Shown here piece by piece: positions 42,192 through 51,895 of a stretch of DNA of 64,000 nucleotides (position 1 is the first letter of the stretch; every line of letters begins with the position of its first letter). The stretch is from Pacificoceanicola sp048553275. Its GTDB lineage: Bacteria; Pseudomonadota; Alphaproteobacteria; Rhodobacterales; Rhodobacteraceae. The stretch is from positions 1 through 64,000 of the forward strand of contig NZ_JBLZMW010000011.1 in NCBI RefSeq assembly GCF_048553275.1, given 5' to 3'. The position numbers and the translations under genes were made by a program. The notes under the pieces are model-generated. The model saw only the letters and a program-made list of their open reading frames with translations. It made no database searches and was not told the DNA's origin.

Positions 42192-43597
42192 AGCTTGTCC
42201 CCGATGAGAAACTGCGCGGCACGGTCGAGGCGAATGTGCGGCGGGCCTTCGCCCGGTTTCAGTGTCAGGCGGGCGGGGGCAAAGCGCATGATCTTGTAAT
42301 CCTGATCGAGCCATTTCTCTGCACCGTCGCGCGCCGGGGCAAGCAGGTGGCCGGGGTCTTCGGGCAGGGTGCCGGGATAGAAGGCAGCCTGCTTGCCGCT
42401 GTCGAGCAGCGTGCCGCGTACACAGTCAAGGTCTTGACCTACATGGGAAATCGTCTGTTCCGTCGTGGCGCGCAGTGCGGCGATGGACATGGCCTCGGTC
42501 TCTGCTCCGGAGAAGCGGGCGCGGTCGCGGGCATCGCGCACCAGCGCTTCCATGATGGCGGTCAGGCGCGGGTGCTGCATGTGATGCAGGTGGTCGGCCT
42601 TGGTCGCGGCAAAGAGAATTTTCTCCACTCGTTTGCCAAGCAGAAGTTGTGACAGGAAGGCGTTTGCGCCGGGACGGAAGGCGCCGAGGATGTCTGCCAT
42701 TGTCTGGCGCAGGTCTTCGACGGCGCGGGGACCGGCGTGAATCGCACCGAGCGCATCGACAAGCACGACCTGCCGGTCGATGCGGGCGAAGTGGTTCTTG
42801 AAGAAGGGCTGCACGACGCGGGATTTGTAGGCTTCGAAGCGGCGTTCCATCTCGCGCCAGAGCGATTTGCGCGGCGGGCTGTCGAGTGGCGGCAGCGGCG
42901 CAAAGGTGAGGACCGGAGAGCCGGCAAGTTCGCCGGGCAACAGGAAACGACCGGGCGAACAGTCTGAAAATCCGGCGTTTCTCGCCGCATGCAGGGCGCT
43001 TGTGTAAGTCTCCGAAAGGGCACGGGCGCGCGATTCGTCCAGCGCGCCGCCGGTGTCTTCGGCCTGTGCCATGGCGACATAGTCGGGGCCCTTGGGCCGG
43101 TGCGCCATGCGTTTGAGCATCTCTTCAGACCAGTTGGCGTAGGATTTCTCGAGCAGTCCGAGATCGAGCAACCATTCGCCCGGATAGTCGACGATGTCGA
43201 GGTGCACGGTGCGCGGCCCCTGGAGGCCGGAGAGCATGCCGTTCGGGCGGACCTTGAGCGACAGGCGCAATTCGGAGACGGCGCGGGTGCTGTCGGGCCA
43301 GCTTGGCGTGCTGGCGGACAGGGCGCCGAGGTGCGATTCGTAGTCGAAGCGCGGCAGGGTGTCGTCGGGCTGTGGCTGCAGGTAGGCGGAGAGGATGCGC
43401 GCCTCTGTCTGGGCAACCAGCTGGGGCATGCGGCCCCGGTCGAGGAGATTGGCAACGAGGGAGGTGATGAACACCGTCTTGCCAGCGCGGGACAGCCCCG
43501 TAACGCCGAGCCGGACAACGGGATCGAAGAAGACACCCGAAACCGTGTCCGTGACGTTTTCGACGCTGCGGGTGAGCGTGTCGGCGATGGTTCCCAT
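42188..43597 (-). CDS. ycjX: YcjX family (DUF463) P-loop protein
   Basis: The product has 469 residues from ATG 43597 (MGTIADTLTRSVENVTDTVS); a TTG start at 43639 would add 14 residues. The P-loop is LGVTGLSRAGKTVFITSLVA, and the Walker B-like region is VHLDIVDYPGEWLLDL. A later VVLVDALGAIHAGPRAVEDL pattern matches YcjX, a GTPase-like stress protein working with YcjF. It is the first gene of the three-gene operon. Confidence 0.9.
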   Translation of the reverse strand: MGTIADTLTRSVENVTDTVSGVFFDPVVRLGVTGLSRAGKTVFITSLVANLLDRGRMPQLVAQTEARILSAYLQPQPDDTLPRFDYESHLGALSASTPSWPDSTRAVSELRLSLKVRPNGMLSGLQGPRTVHLDIVDYPGEWLLDLGLLEKSYANWSEEMLKRMAHRPKGPDYVAMAQAEDTGGALDESRARALSETYTSALHAARNAGFSDCSPGRFLLPGELAGSPVLTFAPLPPLDSPPRKSLWREMERRFEAYKSRVVQPFFKNHFARIDRQVVLVDALGAIHAGPRAVEDLRQTMADILGAFRPGANAFLSQLLLGKRVEKILFAATKADHLHHMQHPRLTAIMEALVRDARDRARFSGAETEAMSIAALRATTEQTISHVGQDLDCVRGTLLDSGKQAAFYPGTLPEDPGHLLAPARDGAEKWLDQDYKIMRFAPARLTLKPGEGPPHIRLDRAAQFLIGDKL

Positions 43598-43779
43598 GAA
43601 CACCTGTGTCTGCCCCTCAAGTCTTGTCGTTGTGTTCAAGATAAGGGTACGGAAGCAGAAGAGCCAGAGGCGCAGGGCGGGGAAATCTCTGGCCGAGACC
43701 GCAGTGCGGCGCCGGGGACTGGACCGGGCGCGCCGACATCAGCGTTGCCTTGCTGCGCGCCGCGCGGTAAGGCGCGGCC

Positions 43780-44547
43780 ATGCCCAGATATGCTTTGCTC
43801 GTGGAATATGACGGACGCCCCTTCGCCGGATGGCAGCGGCAGGCGGATCAGCCTTCGGTGCAGGGGGCAATCGAGGCGGCGCTGGCCCGGCTGGAACCGC
43901 GTGCGCACACGATTGCTGCCGCCGGGCGCACCGATGCCGGCGTGCATGGGCGCGGGCAGGTGGCGCATTGCGATATGGAGAAGGACTGGGATCCGTTCCG
44001 CCTGTCGGAGGCTTTGAATTACCATCTCAAGCCTGCTCCGGTGGCGATCCGGGGCTGTGTTCAGGTCGCCGAGGATTGGCACGCCCGGTTTTCGGCGGTG
44101 GAACGGCGCTATCTGTTCCGGCTGTTGATGCGGCGGGCGCCCGCGACACTCGAAGAGGGGGCGGTCTGGCGGGTGAACCACGATCTCGATGTGGGCGCGA
44201 TGCAGGCCGGGGCGGATTTTCTGATTGGCCAACATGACTTTACCACCTTCCGCTCCGTCGTGTGCCAGGCGCATTCGCCGGTGAAGACGATGGATGAAAT
44301 CCGGGTAGAGCGGGTCGAGGGGCTGGCAGGGCCTGAGGTGTGGTTCTCGCTACGCGCGCGGTCCTTCCTGCACAATCAGGTGCGCAGCATCGTCGGAACC
44401 CTGGAGCGGGTCGGCGCCGGATCCTGGGCGCCGGAGGATGTACGCGCGGCGCTGGAGGCGCAAGATCGCGCCGCCTGCGGGCCGGTGTGTCCGCCGTTTG
44501 GGCTTTATCTGATGGGCGTGGGGTATCCGGAGCCGGTCTTCGATTAA
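43780..44547 (+). CDS. truA: tRNA pseudouridine(38-40) synthase TruA
   Basis: This 255-residue enzyme makes pseudouridine in the anticodon stem-loop (positions 38-40). The catalytic aspartate is in AAAGRTDAGVHGRGQVAHCD (about residue 52). It has RYLFRLLMR and RSFLHNQVRSIVGTLERVG, as in TruA. It is divergent from ycjX. In many alphaproteobacteria it follows fmt, which is not here. Confidence 0.95.
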   Translation: MPRYALLVEYDGRPFAGWQRQADQPSVQGAIEAALARLEPRAHTIAAAGRTDAGVHGRGQVAHCDMEKDWDPFRLSEALNYHLKPAPVAIRGCVQVAEDWHARFSAVERRYLFRLLMRRAPATLEEGAVWRVNHDLDVGAMQAGADFLIGQHDFTTFRSVVCQAHSPVKTMDEIRVERVEGLAGPEVWFSLRARSFLHNQVRSIVGTLERVGAGSWAPEDVRAALEAQDRAACGPVCPPFGLYLMGVGYPEPVFD

Positions 44548-44948
44548 AAAGCCGGAATAAGTCCGATGGATACGAGGCACCAAAAGGCGGCTTGCGACTA
44601 TCCCAAGCCGCGCGCCGCGATGTGGTCGCAGCGTTTGAGGCATACCCTGCCCAGCCCTGGCCAGGTCCAGACCTTTCCGGCCAAGCCGAGGCCGCCGCGC
44701 GGGATGGACAGCCGGGCCACTTCGGGTGCCGTTTCCAGGATTGGCCACAGAATGCTTGTGTTTTTCCGGGGATGCCGTAAACACCCGGCCATGATGCAAT
44801 TTTCGCGAATCCGACGAGCCTGAGCTCTCCTGACCCCCGTGCCGGACGTGCACGGGAGCGCGCTTTTGCATTCCTTCCTCTCTTAAAACCTTGACAGGCC
44901 CCGGGCGCCTTGGCACCCAAAAGCCTCTTATCACACGAGGACCGTGAC
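44548..44948. other. Intergenic region upstream of argD
   Basis: The 401 bp should contain the argD promoter (a TTGACA at 44891-44896 is a possible -35, without a clear -10). A 7-bp hairpin CCCGTGC...GCACGGG lies at 44836-44856. No convincing gene is seen. Confidence 0.4.
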
Positions 44949-46124
44949 ATGATCTCTCCCGTTCTGCCGACCTACGCGCGCGCGCCGCTGCATTTCGTCG
45001 AAGGCAAAGGCACCTGGCTGACCGATGAGAGCGGACGACGCTTCCTTGATCTGGGCAGCGGCATCGCGGTCAACGCGCTGGGCCATGCGGCGCCGGAATT
45101 GGTCTCGGCCCTGACCGAGCAGGCAAACAAGCTGTGGCACCTGTCGAACCTCTACGAGATTCCGCAGCAGGAGGCACTGGCCGCGAAACTGGTGGACGAG
45201 ACCTTTGCCGACACGGTGTTCTTCACCAACTCCGGGACCGAGGCCTGCGAGCTGGCGGTCAAGATGGCGCGCAAATACTGGTACGATGCGGGACATCCCG
45301 AGAAGATCGAGATCCTGACCTTCTCTGGCTGTTTCCATGGGCGCTCCTCGGCGGCGATCGCCGCCTCCGGCGCAGAGAAGATGGTCAAGGGCTTTGGCCC
45401 CGTTCTGGAGGGGTTCGTGCATCTGCCGTGGGGCGATCACGAGGCGCTGAACGCGGCGATCACGGAGAACACCGGCGCGATCCTGATCGAGCCGATCCAG
45501 GGCGAGGGCGGCATTCGCCCGCTGCCGGATCAGTGCCTGCAAGGGCTGCGCAATCTGTGCGACGAAAAGGGAATCCTGCTGATCCTCGACGAGGTGCAAT
45601 GCGGCGTGGGCCGGTCCGGCAAGCTGTTTGCCCATGAATGGGCCGGGGTGACCCCGGACATCATGATGGTGGCCAAGGGGATCGGCGGGGGCTTCCCGCT
45701 TGGGGCTGTGCTGGCCACGGAAGAGGCGGCGCGCGGCATGACGGTGGGCACCCATGGCTCCACCTATGGTGGCAACCCACTGGGCTGTGCCGTAGGGCTG
45801 GCGTTGATGAACGTGGTGTCCGATCCCGAGTTTCTCGACGGGGTGCGCGCCCGTGCGGGTTTCCTGCGGCAGAAGCTGGAGGGGCTGGTGGCGGCGCACC
45901 CCGAGACGTTCGAGGGCGTGCGCGGGGTTGGGTTGATGCTTGGGCTGCGCACCAAATCGGCGCCGTCGGATGTGGTCAAGGCGGGCTATGACGCCGGTGT
46001 GATCACGGTCCCGGCTGCGGATAATATCGTGCGGCTCCTGCCGCCGCTGAACATCACCGAAGAGGAAATCGCCGAGGCGATCGCCCGTCTGGATCTCGCG
46101 GCCAGTGCCGTGGAGCGCGGCTGA
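44949..46124 (+). CDS. argD: Acetylornithine/ornithine aminotransferase
   Basis: This 391-residue PLP enzyme converts N-acetylglutamate semialdehyde to N-acetylornithine in arginine synthesis. Motifs include FFTNSGTEACELAVKMARKY, FHGRSSAAIAASG, ILDEVQCGVGRSGKLFAHE and the PLP lysine in MMVAKGIGGGFPLGAVLAT. ATG 44949 has GAGG about ten bases before it. argF follows 70 bp downstream, so argD-argF form an operon. Confidence 0.95.
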   Translation: MISPVLPTYARAPLHFVEGKGTWLTDESGRRFLDLGSGIAVNALGHAAPELVSALTEQANKLWHLSNLYEIPQQEALAAKLVDETFADTVFFTNSGTEACELAVKMARKYWYDAGHPEKIEILTFSGCFHGRSSAAIAASGAEKMVKGFGPVLEGFVHLPWGDHEALNAAITENTGAILIEPIQGEGGIRPLPDQCLQGLRNLCDEKGILLILDEVQCGVGRSGKLFAHEWAGVTPDIMMVAKGIGGGFPLGAVLATEEAARGMTVGTHGSTYGGNPLGCAVGLALMNVVSDPEFLDGVRARAGFLRQKLEGLVAAHPETFEGVRGVGLMLGLRTKSAPSDVVKAGYDAGVITVPAADNIVRLLPPLNITEEEIAEAIARLDLAASAVERG

Positions 46125-46194
46125 CCTTTTCTCTTTCATTTCACGATACCGGGGCAGGGCGATCCTCCCCCGGCCCGACAAAAAGAACACTGAT

Positions 46195-47121
46195 ATGAAC
46201 CACTTTCTTGATATTCACAAAACCGAAGAATCCGCGCTTCGGGGCATCATCGACAGCGCGAAATCCATGAAGGACGCCCGCGCCGGACGTCCCAAGGGCG
46301 CACCCGACGATGAATTGCCGCTTGATGGCCGCATGGTCGCGCTGATTTTTGAAAAACCATCGACGCGGACCCGCGTGTCCTTTGATGTGGGCGTGCGGCA
46401 GATGGGCGGGCAGACCATGGTGCTGTCCGGGAGCGACATGCAGCTTGGCCATGGCGAGACGATTGCCGATACCGCGCGCGTTCTGAGCCGCTATGTCGAC
46501 ATGATCATGATCCGCACGTTCGATGAGAGCGTGCTGGAGGAGATGGCGGAATATGCGTCTGTTCCGGTGATCAATGGCCTGACGGATCGCACGCACCCCT
46601 GCCAGATCATGGCCGATGTGCTGACCTTCGAGGAGCATCGGGGCCCGATCCGGGGCAAGAAGGTGGTGTGGTGCGGCGATGGCAACAATGTCTGTGCCAG
46701 CTTTTTGCATGCGGCGGGTCAGTTCGGCTTTGACCTGACATTTACGGGGCCGGTGCAGCTTGATCCTGAAATGGAATTTGTCGGTTTTGCCCGGGGCAAG
46801 GGCAGCACCATTACCATCGAACGCGACGCGATGAAGGCGGTCGAGGGGGCCGATCTGGTGGTTGCCGATACATGGGTGTCGATGCACGACGCGCAGAGCG
46901 CCCGCGAGCGGCGGCACAACATGCTGCGCCCCTACCAGGTGAACAAGACGCTGATGGAAGCGGCCAAGCCGGACGCGCTGTTCATGCATTGCCTGCCCGC
47001 GCACCGCGAGGAGGAAGTCACCTCCGAGGTGATGGACGGGCCGCATTCGGTGATCTGGGATGAGGCGGAAAACCGTCTGCACGCCCAGAAGGCCGTGATG
47101 CGCTGGTGCCTCGGCGCGTGA
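46195..47121 (+). CDS. argF: Ornithine carbamoyltransferase
   Basis: This 308-residue enzyme makes citrulline from ornithine and carbamoyl phosphate. It has the carbamoyl-phosphate motif FEKPSTRTRVSFDVG, NGLTDRTHPCQIMAD, the ornithine-binding region with DTWVSMHD, and FMHCLPAHREEEVTSEV near the end. It is the second gene of the argD-argF operon. Confidence 0.97.
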   Translation: MNHFLDIHKTEESALRGIIDSAKSMKDARAGRPKGAPDDELPLDGRMVALIFEKPSTRTRVSFDVGVRQMGGQTMVLSGSDMQLGHGETIADTARVLSRYVDMIMIRTFDESVLEEMAEYASVPVINGLTDRTHPCQIMADVLTFEEHRGPIRGKKVVWCGDGNNVCASFLHAAGQFGFDLTFTGPVQLDPEMEFVGFARGKGSTITIERDAMKAVEGADLVVADTWVSMHDAQSARERRHNMLRPYQVNKTLMEAAKPDALFMHCLPAHREEEVTSEVMDGPHSVIWDEAENRLHAQKAVMRWCLGA

Positions 47122-47177
47122 GGGCAATCCTCGGCACGGCTCTGCTGACGGTCTAAGCAGCGTCGGCGGTTGCCGGG

Positions 47178-47540
47178 GTGCCCGATCCGTTCACCCGGCT
47201 GTCCGCGCAGGGGTGGGTCTGGAACGCGGCGAATGCGGCCGGATGCATCGATGGTCTGTTCTACTCGGTCAGCGCGGACCGAAAGACGATCTGGTTCGAA
47301 ACCGGCGCAGAGATGGACCTGGGCGGGGTGAAGACGGATCGCGGCGCGTACCGCGTGCTGGGCCAGGGGCCGCAGTCCATCGACATGGCGATGGAACAGG
47401 AATGGCGACGGGACGACACTGGTGATCTGGTCTGGTGGCGGTTGATTTTCGTCACGGCGGAGACGTTTGTCTGGGTCCGCTCGGATTGGCATTTTCCACA
47501 AGCGACCAAACCCCTGACCGCCTGCGCACCGATTGGCTGA
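47178..47540 (+). CDS. Conserved hypothetical protein
   Basis: The product has 120 residues from GTG 47178 (MPDPFTRLSAQGWVWNAANA). It is soluble and tryptophan-rich, with IWFETGAEMDLGGVKTDRGA, then EWRRDDTGDLVWWRLIFVT. There is no recognised family or motif. It lies 56 bp after argF and is convergent with the small membrane gene. Confidence 0.6.
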   Translation: MPDPFTRLSAQGWVWNAANAAGCIDGLFYSVSADRKTIWFETGAEMDLGGVKTDRGAYRVLGQGPQSIDMAMEQEWRRDDTGDLVWWRLIFVTAETFVWVRSDWHFPQATKPLTACAPIG

Positions 47541-47546
47541 GACCGA

Positions 47547-47738
47547 TCAGAACACCATCCGGGTAAACCAAGCGATTGCGGTCAGCCAGAACAGCGGCAC
47601 CGCAATCAGCACCGTGCCCCAGGCCAGCGGCAGGGCCGGGTGCATGCCGACATGGCGGATGGCCCGCGTCTGATAGCGGGCCATCATATTGGCCGGCAGG
47701 GCCGGTTGCGGTGTCTTGGTGGCGTATCCTTCAGGCAT
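47547..47738 (-). CDS. Small membrane protein, unknown
   Basis: The product has 63 residues. The N-terminus is polar (MPEGYATKTPQPALPANMMA). One long hydrophobic segment (residues ~36-60, GTVLIAVPLFWLTAIAWFTR) follows. The gene is convergent with the hypothetical gene, six bases from its stop. Low complexity makes this a moderate call. Confidence 0.5.
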   Translation of the reverse strand: MPEGYATKTPQPALPANMMARYQTRAIRHVGMHPALPLAWGTVLIAVPLFWLTAIAWFTRMVF

Positions 47739-47883
47739 GGCAGCTCCTGTTTCGGCATTTGTCCCCCGACGTGCCTCTGTTTTATCGCATCGGGTCTTAA
47801 GGTCGGCCTAATCGCTTTGGGCCTTGTCATGGCGTTCGGTCGGATTAGCCTGTGCCATCCGGCATTCAGGAAAGGACCCCGCC

Positions 47884-49284
47884 ATGACGCCCCCCACAAT
47901 CGGCCTTTACGGTCTTGGCACCATGGGTGCCGCGCTCGCGCTCAACTTGGCGGAGAAGGGCGTGCGCGTGCATGTCGCCAATCGGACGCCTTCGGCGGTG
48001 CTGCGTTTCATGGAGAAGGCCGGGCCTCTGGCGGAAAAGATCGAGGGGCATCAGAGCGTTGAGGGGTTGATCGCGGCTTTGCCCACGCCGCGGCTTGTGG
48101 TGGCGATGATCCCGTCGACGGCGCCGATGGATGCGTTCCTGGACGAGGTCATTGCGCAGCTCGCCCCCGGCGATACGGTGATCGACGCGGGCAACGCGGA
48201 TTTCCACGACACCCGGCGGCGGGCGGTGCGGCTGGCGGAGCACGATCTTCATTTCGTCGGCCTTGGGGTGTCCGGCGGCGAGGAGGGCGCGCGCAATGGG
48301 CCGTCCATGATGATGGGGGGCAGCGCCGAGAGCTGGGCGGGTCTTGAACCGATTCTGACGCGGATCGCCGCGCAGCATGAGGGCGATCCCTGCGTCGCGC
48401 GCTTTGGTCCCGATGGCGCCGGGCATTTCGTCAAGACGGTGCACAATGGCATCGAATACGCCGACATGCAGATGATCGCGGAGGTCTATGACCTGTTGCG
48501 GTTCGGCGCCGGGCGGGATGTGCGCGCGGTCGGCAAGATTTTCGAAGGCTGGAACGCGGGGCGGCTGGAAAGCTATCTGATGGAGATCACAGCGACGGTG
48601 CTGTCCTATGCGGATGCGCCGACAAATCTGCCGTTCGTGGATCTGATCGAGGACCGGGCCGGGCAGAAGGGGACCGGGCGCTGGACGGTCATCGAAGCGG
48701 TGCGGCTTGGCCAGAGCGCGACCATGATCGAGGCGGCGGTGGCCGCGCGGGCATGGTCGGCAGAGAAGGGGCTGCGTGCCCGTGCGGAAGAGACCTTTGG
48801 CGCGGATCGCGCGGCGCTTGATCTCGATGTCGGGTTGCTGGAGCGGGCGATGCTTGCGGCGCGGGTGCTGGAGTATGCGCAGGGCTTCCGGATTCTGGCC
48901 GCCGCGTCGGACCAATATGACTGGCGCCTCGATCCCGTGCGCATTGCCGAGATCTGGCGGGCGGGCTGTATCATACGGGCGCGGTTGCTCGACGATATTG
49001 CCGGGGCTTTTTCGGAGGGCCCGCCGGAGGGGCAGCTGTTCCTCGCGCCGCGGTTCTCCTCGGTAATGATGGAGGGCATTCCGGCGCTGCGGGAGGTCGT
49101 GACGCGGGCGGCGGAGGCGGGCTATGCCACGCCGGTTCTCTCCGCCGCGCTGACGTTCTGGGATGTCATGCGGCAGGGGCGCGGCACGGCGGCGCTGATC
49201 CAGGCTCAGCGGGACTTCTTTGGTCGGCACGGCTTCGAGCGGACCGACCAGGAGGGCGATTTCCACGGACCGTGGTGGCGCTGA
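47884..49284 (+). CDS. gnd: 6-phosphogluconate dehydrogenase, decarboxylating
   Basis: This 466-residue NADP-dependent enzyme of the oxidative pentose phosphate pathway makes ribulose-5-phosphate. The N-terminal Rossmann motif is IGLYGLGTMGAALALNLAEK. The substrate site GLGVSGGEEGARNGPSMMMG and the catalytic VKTVHNGIEYADMQMIAE are intact. ATG 47884 has AGGAAAG 12 bases before it. The gene ends two bases from the convergent hrpB. Confidence 0.96.
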   Translation: MTPPTIGLYGLGTMGAALALNLAEKGVRVHVANRTPSAVLRFMEKAGPLAEKIEGHQSVEGLIAALPTPRLVVAMIPSTAPMDAFLDEVIAQLAPGDTVIDAGNADFHDTRRRAVRLAEHDLHFVGLGVSGGEEGARNGPSMMMGGSAESWAGLEPILTRIAAQHEGDPCVARFGPDGAGHFVKTVHNGIEYADMQMIAEVYDLLRFGAGRDVRAVGKIFEGWNAGRLESYLMEITATVLSYADAPTNLPFVDLIEDRAGQKGTGRWTVIEAVRLGQSATMIEAAVAARAWSAEKGLRARAEETFGADRAALDLDVGLLERAMLAARVLEYAQGFRILAAASDQYDWRLDPVRIAEIWRAGCIIRARLLDDIAGAFSEGPPEGQLFLAPRFSSVMMEGIPALREVVTRAAEAGYATPVLSAALTFWDVMRQGRGTAALIQAQRDFFGRHGFERTDQEGDFHGPWWR

Positions 49285-49285
49285 T

Positions 49286-51730
49286 CTAGGTCCCGCGCGG
49301 TTTCGCCCGGAGCGTCGGGTCCGCGTCGCGCGGGTCCTCGGGCCAGGGGTGGCGCGGATAGCGCGCGCGCATGTCTTTGCGTACATCGGCGTAGGAGCCG
49401 TCCCAGAAACCGGGCAGGTCCATGGTGGTCTGTACCGGGCGCTGGGCGGGCGAGAGCAGCGTGACCTTGAGCGGCGTGCGTCCGACGGTCGGATGCGTCT
49501 TCTGTCCGAACATTTCCTGCAGGCGGAGCGAGATTTCCGGGTGATCGCCGGAATAGTCGATCGGGATCTTGCGCCCGAGGGGGGTGGTGAAATGTGCCGA
49601 AACCGCCCGGTCCAGCGCCTGCGTCTGGTCCCAGTCGAGGCGGGCGCGCAGCGCGGGCAGCGGATCGAATTTCTTCCAGTCGGCAGCGGTCCTGACGCCG
49701 GAGAGATAGGGCAGGAGCCAGTCTTCGAGCGTCTCCATGAGCGCCTCCGGGTCCATGTCCGGCAGATCCTGTCCGGCGTCGCGGGCGAGGGCAACGCGGG
49801 CGGTAAAGCGGCGCGCGGCGTCCGGTAGCGTCAGCCCGAGGTCGCGCACCCCGTCCAGCATGGCGCGGGCGAGGGCGGCGTCGGGCGCGTCTTTCCAGAT
49901 GCGATCATCGAGGGCAATGGCGCCGAGACGCTCCTGCTGACGGGCGATCACGCGGCGCTCGCGGCGGGACCATTCGACGGTGTCGTGCCATGCAATCTGA
50001 TCGGAAAAGAGGCCGCGCAGGGCGCTTTCGCTGATCTCGATGGCTTGACGGATGCGGGCCTCGCGCGGGTTGCCGTCGGTGTCGGTGACGACGATGAGAC
50101 GGGCACCTGCGAGGCTATCACCCTCGTCAAGGATCGCGCCCTTTCCGCCCGACAACTGGTAGCGCGGGGCATCGCCTTTGCGGTGCAGGCCGATGCGGTC
50201 GGGATAGGCCAAAGCGGCCATTTCCGCAGGCGTTAAATCTGTCTTCCCAGATTTTAACGTTTTATCAAGGCGTTTGGCTTCACTCTTGATGCGTTGGATG
50301 ATGTTGCGGTTGACCGCGTAGGGTCGGCGTTCGGAGAATCTGCGCGGATCGCGGATGGCTTCGAGCCGGAGCGTCAAATCTGCGGGCGCTTTTGTGAGTG
50401 GATCGCGTTCGGACAAGAGACTTGCCAGATTGGCCGCATTTGGCCCGGAGATTTGCAGCATATGTGCAAGCCGAACATGCAGAGGAAGTCGCGCTAGTGC
50501 GCGTCCGTGGGCGGTAATCCGGTGGTTTTGATCCAGAGCGCCCAGCATTCGCAGCAGCGCCTGCGCCTCCGAAAAGGCTCCGGATGGCGGTTTGGTGAGA
50601 AAAGGAAGCTCTGAGGGATCGGCGCCCCATTGCGCCAGTTCCAGCGCCAGGCCGGAGAGGTCCGCAGCCTCGATTTCCGCTGTTGGATAGGGACTTAGCG
50701 CGCCTTCTTCACCCTTTGTCCAAAGCCGGTAGGCGGTGCCGGAGGCGACGCGTCCGGCGCGACCCGCGCGCTGGGTTGCCTCGGCGCGGGTGACGCGTTC
50801 CGTGACAAGGCGCGACATGCCGGAGCCGGGATCAAACCGCGCGCGGCGGGATTTGCCGCCGTCCACCACCACGCGGATGTCCTCGATGGTGAGTGAGGTT
50901 TCGGCAATCGACGTGGCCAGAACGACCTTGCGGCCCGACGCCTCCGGGCGGATCGCGGCGCGTTGCTCGGCAAAGGGCATGGCACCGAAGAGCGGGCGGA
51001 GGATGGCATCGCCGGGTAGACGGGATTTGAGCAGGCCCTCGGTGCGGCGGATCTCGCCCTCGCCGGGGAGGAAGGCGAGCAGGCCGCCGGTGGTCTGTGC
51101 ATAGGCGGCGGCGATGAGGTCGGCCATGGCGGCATCGAACCGCGTTGTTCTTGGCAGTGGCTTGTCGAGCCAGCGGGTCTCGACCGGGAAGGCCCGGCCC
51201 TCTGACGTGATGATCGGCGCTTGCATGAGATCGGCCACTGGCTGCGCATCCAGCGTGGCGGACATGGCGAGCAGGATCAGATCATCGCGCAGGGCCCCGG
51301 CGATCTCAAGGCAGAGAGCAAGGCCCAGATCGGCGTTGAGCGAGCGTTCGTGGAATTCGTCGAACAACACCGCGCCAATGCCAGGCAGCTCGGCGTCGGA
51401 TTGAATCATGCGGGTGAGGATGCCTTCGGTGACGACTTCGATGCGGGTGTGTTTGCTGCTCTTGCTTTCGCCGCGAATGCGGTAGCCGACGGTTTGGCCC
51501 GGCTCTTCGCCCAGGGTCTCGGCCATGCGTTGCGCCGCGGCGCGGGCCGCGAGGCGGCGCGGCTCCAGCATGACGATTTTTCCCTGCGTCAGCCCCGCTT
51601 CCAGCATGGCGAGCGGCACGCGGGTGGTCTTGCCCGCCCCGGGGGGCGCTTGCAGTACGGCGCGGCCATGCTTTCGCAGGGCTGTGATCAGGTCGGGCAA
51701 GGCGTCGTCGATGGGCAAGGTTTGCGTCAT
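49286..51730 (-). CDS. hrpB: ATP-dependent helicase HrpB
   Basis: The product has 814 residues from ATG 51730 (MTQTLPIDDALPDLITALRK). DExH helicase motifs are LQAPPGAGKTTRVPLAMLEA (I), VLFDEFHERSLNADLGLAL (II, DEFH) and LLAMSATLDAQPV (III), then LATSIAETSLTIEDIRVVVD and TQRAGRAGRVASGTAYRLW (VI). The HrpB-specific C-terminal domain ends WPEDPRDADPTLRAKPRGT. The frame stays open to 52987, but that part is antisense to meaB and is not coding. Confidence 0.92.
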   Translation of the reverse strand: MTQTLPIDDALPDLITALRKHGRAVLQAPPGAGKTTRVPLAMLEAGLTQGKIVMLEPRRLAARAAAQRMAETLGEEPGQTVGYRIRGESKSSKHTRIEVVTEGILTRMIQSDAELPGIGAVLFDEFHERSLNADLGLALCLEIAGALRDDLILLAMSATLDAQPVADLMQAPIITSEGRAFPVETRWLDKPLPRTTRFDAAMADLIAAAYAQTTGGLLAFLPGEGEIRRTEGLLKSRLPGDAILRPLFGAMPFAEQRAAIRPEASGRKVVLATSIAETSLTIEDIRVVVDGGKSRRARFDPGSGMSRLVTERVTRAEATQRAGRAGRVASGTAYRLWTKGEEGALSPYPTAEIEAADLSGLALELAQWGADPSELPFLTKPPSGAFSEAQALLRMLGALDQNHRITAHGRALARLPLHVRLAHMLQISGPNAANLASLLSERDPLTKAPADLTLRLEAIRDPRRFSERRPYAVNRNIIQRIKSEAKRLDKTLKSGKTDLTPAEMAALAYPDRIGLHRKGDAPRYQLSGGKGAILDEGDSLAGARLIVVTDTDGNPREARIRQAIEISESALRGLFSDQIAWHDTVEWSRRERRVIARQQERLGAIALDDRIWKDAPDAALARAMLDGVRDLGLTLPDAARRFTARVALARDAGQDLPDMDPEALMETLEDWLLPYLSGVRTAADWKKFDPLPALRARLDWDQTQALDRAVSAHFTTPLGRKIPIDYSGDHPEISLRLQEMFGQKTHPTVGRTPLKVTLLSPAQRPVQTTMDLPGFWDGSYADVRKDMRARYPRHPWPEDPRDADPTLRAKPRGT

Positions 51731-51772
51731 GTCGGGCGTTATGAGGAAGCTTGGCGCGTTTGGAAAGGGCGG

Positions 51773-51832
51773 GAGCGAGGGGCCAGCCCCTCGCGCTCCC
51801 CGAGGTATTTGAAGACCAAAGACGACCGGGGT
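51773..51832. repeat. Rhodobacteraceae-type intergenic GC-hairpin repeat (copy 2)
   Basis: The hairpin GAGCGAGGGG / CCCCTCGCGCTC is followed by CCCGAGGTATTTGAAGACCA and AAGACG. It shares the form of the copy at 16842 and sits between divergent hrpB and meaB. Confidence 0.6.
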
Positions 51833-51895
51833 GGTTGCGCGATCTTTGGGCGCGGGTTCTGGACATTCGTCGCGCTGCGGGGGAAGAGTTTGGTC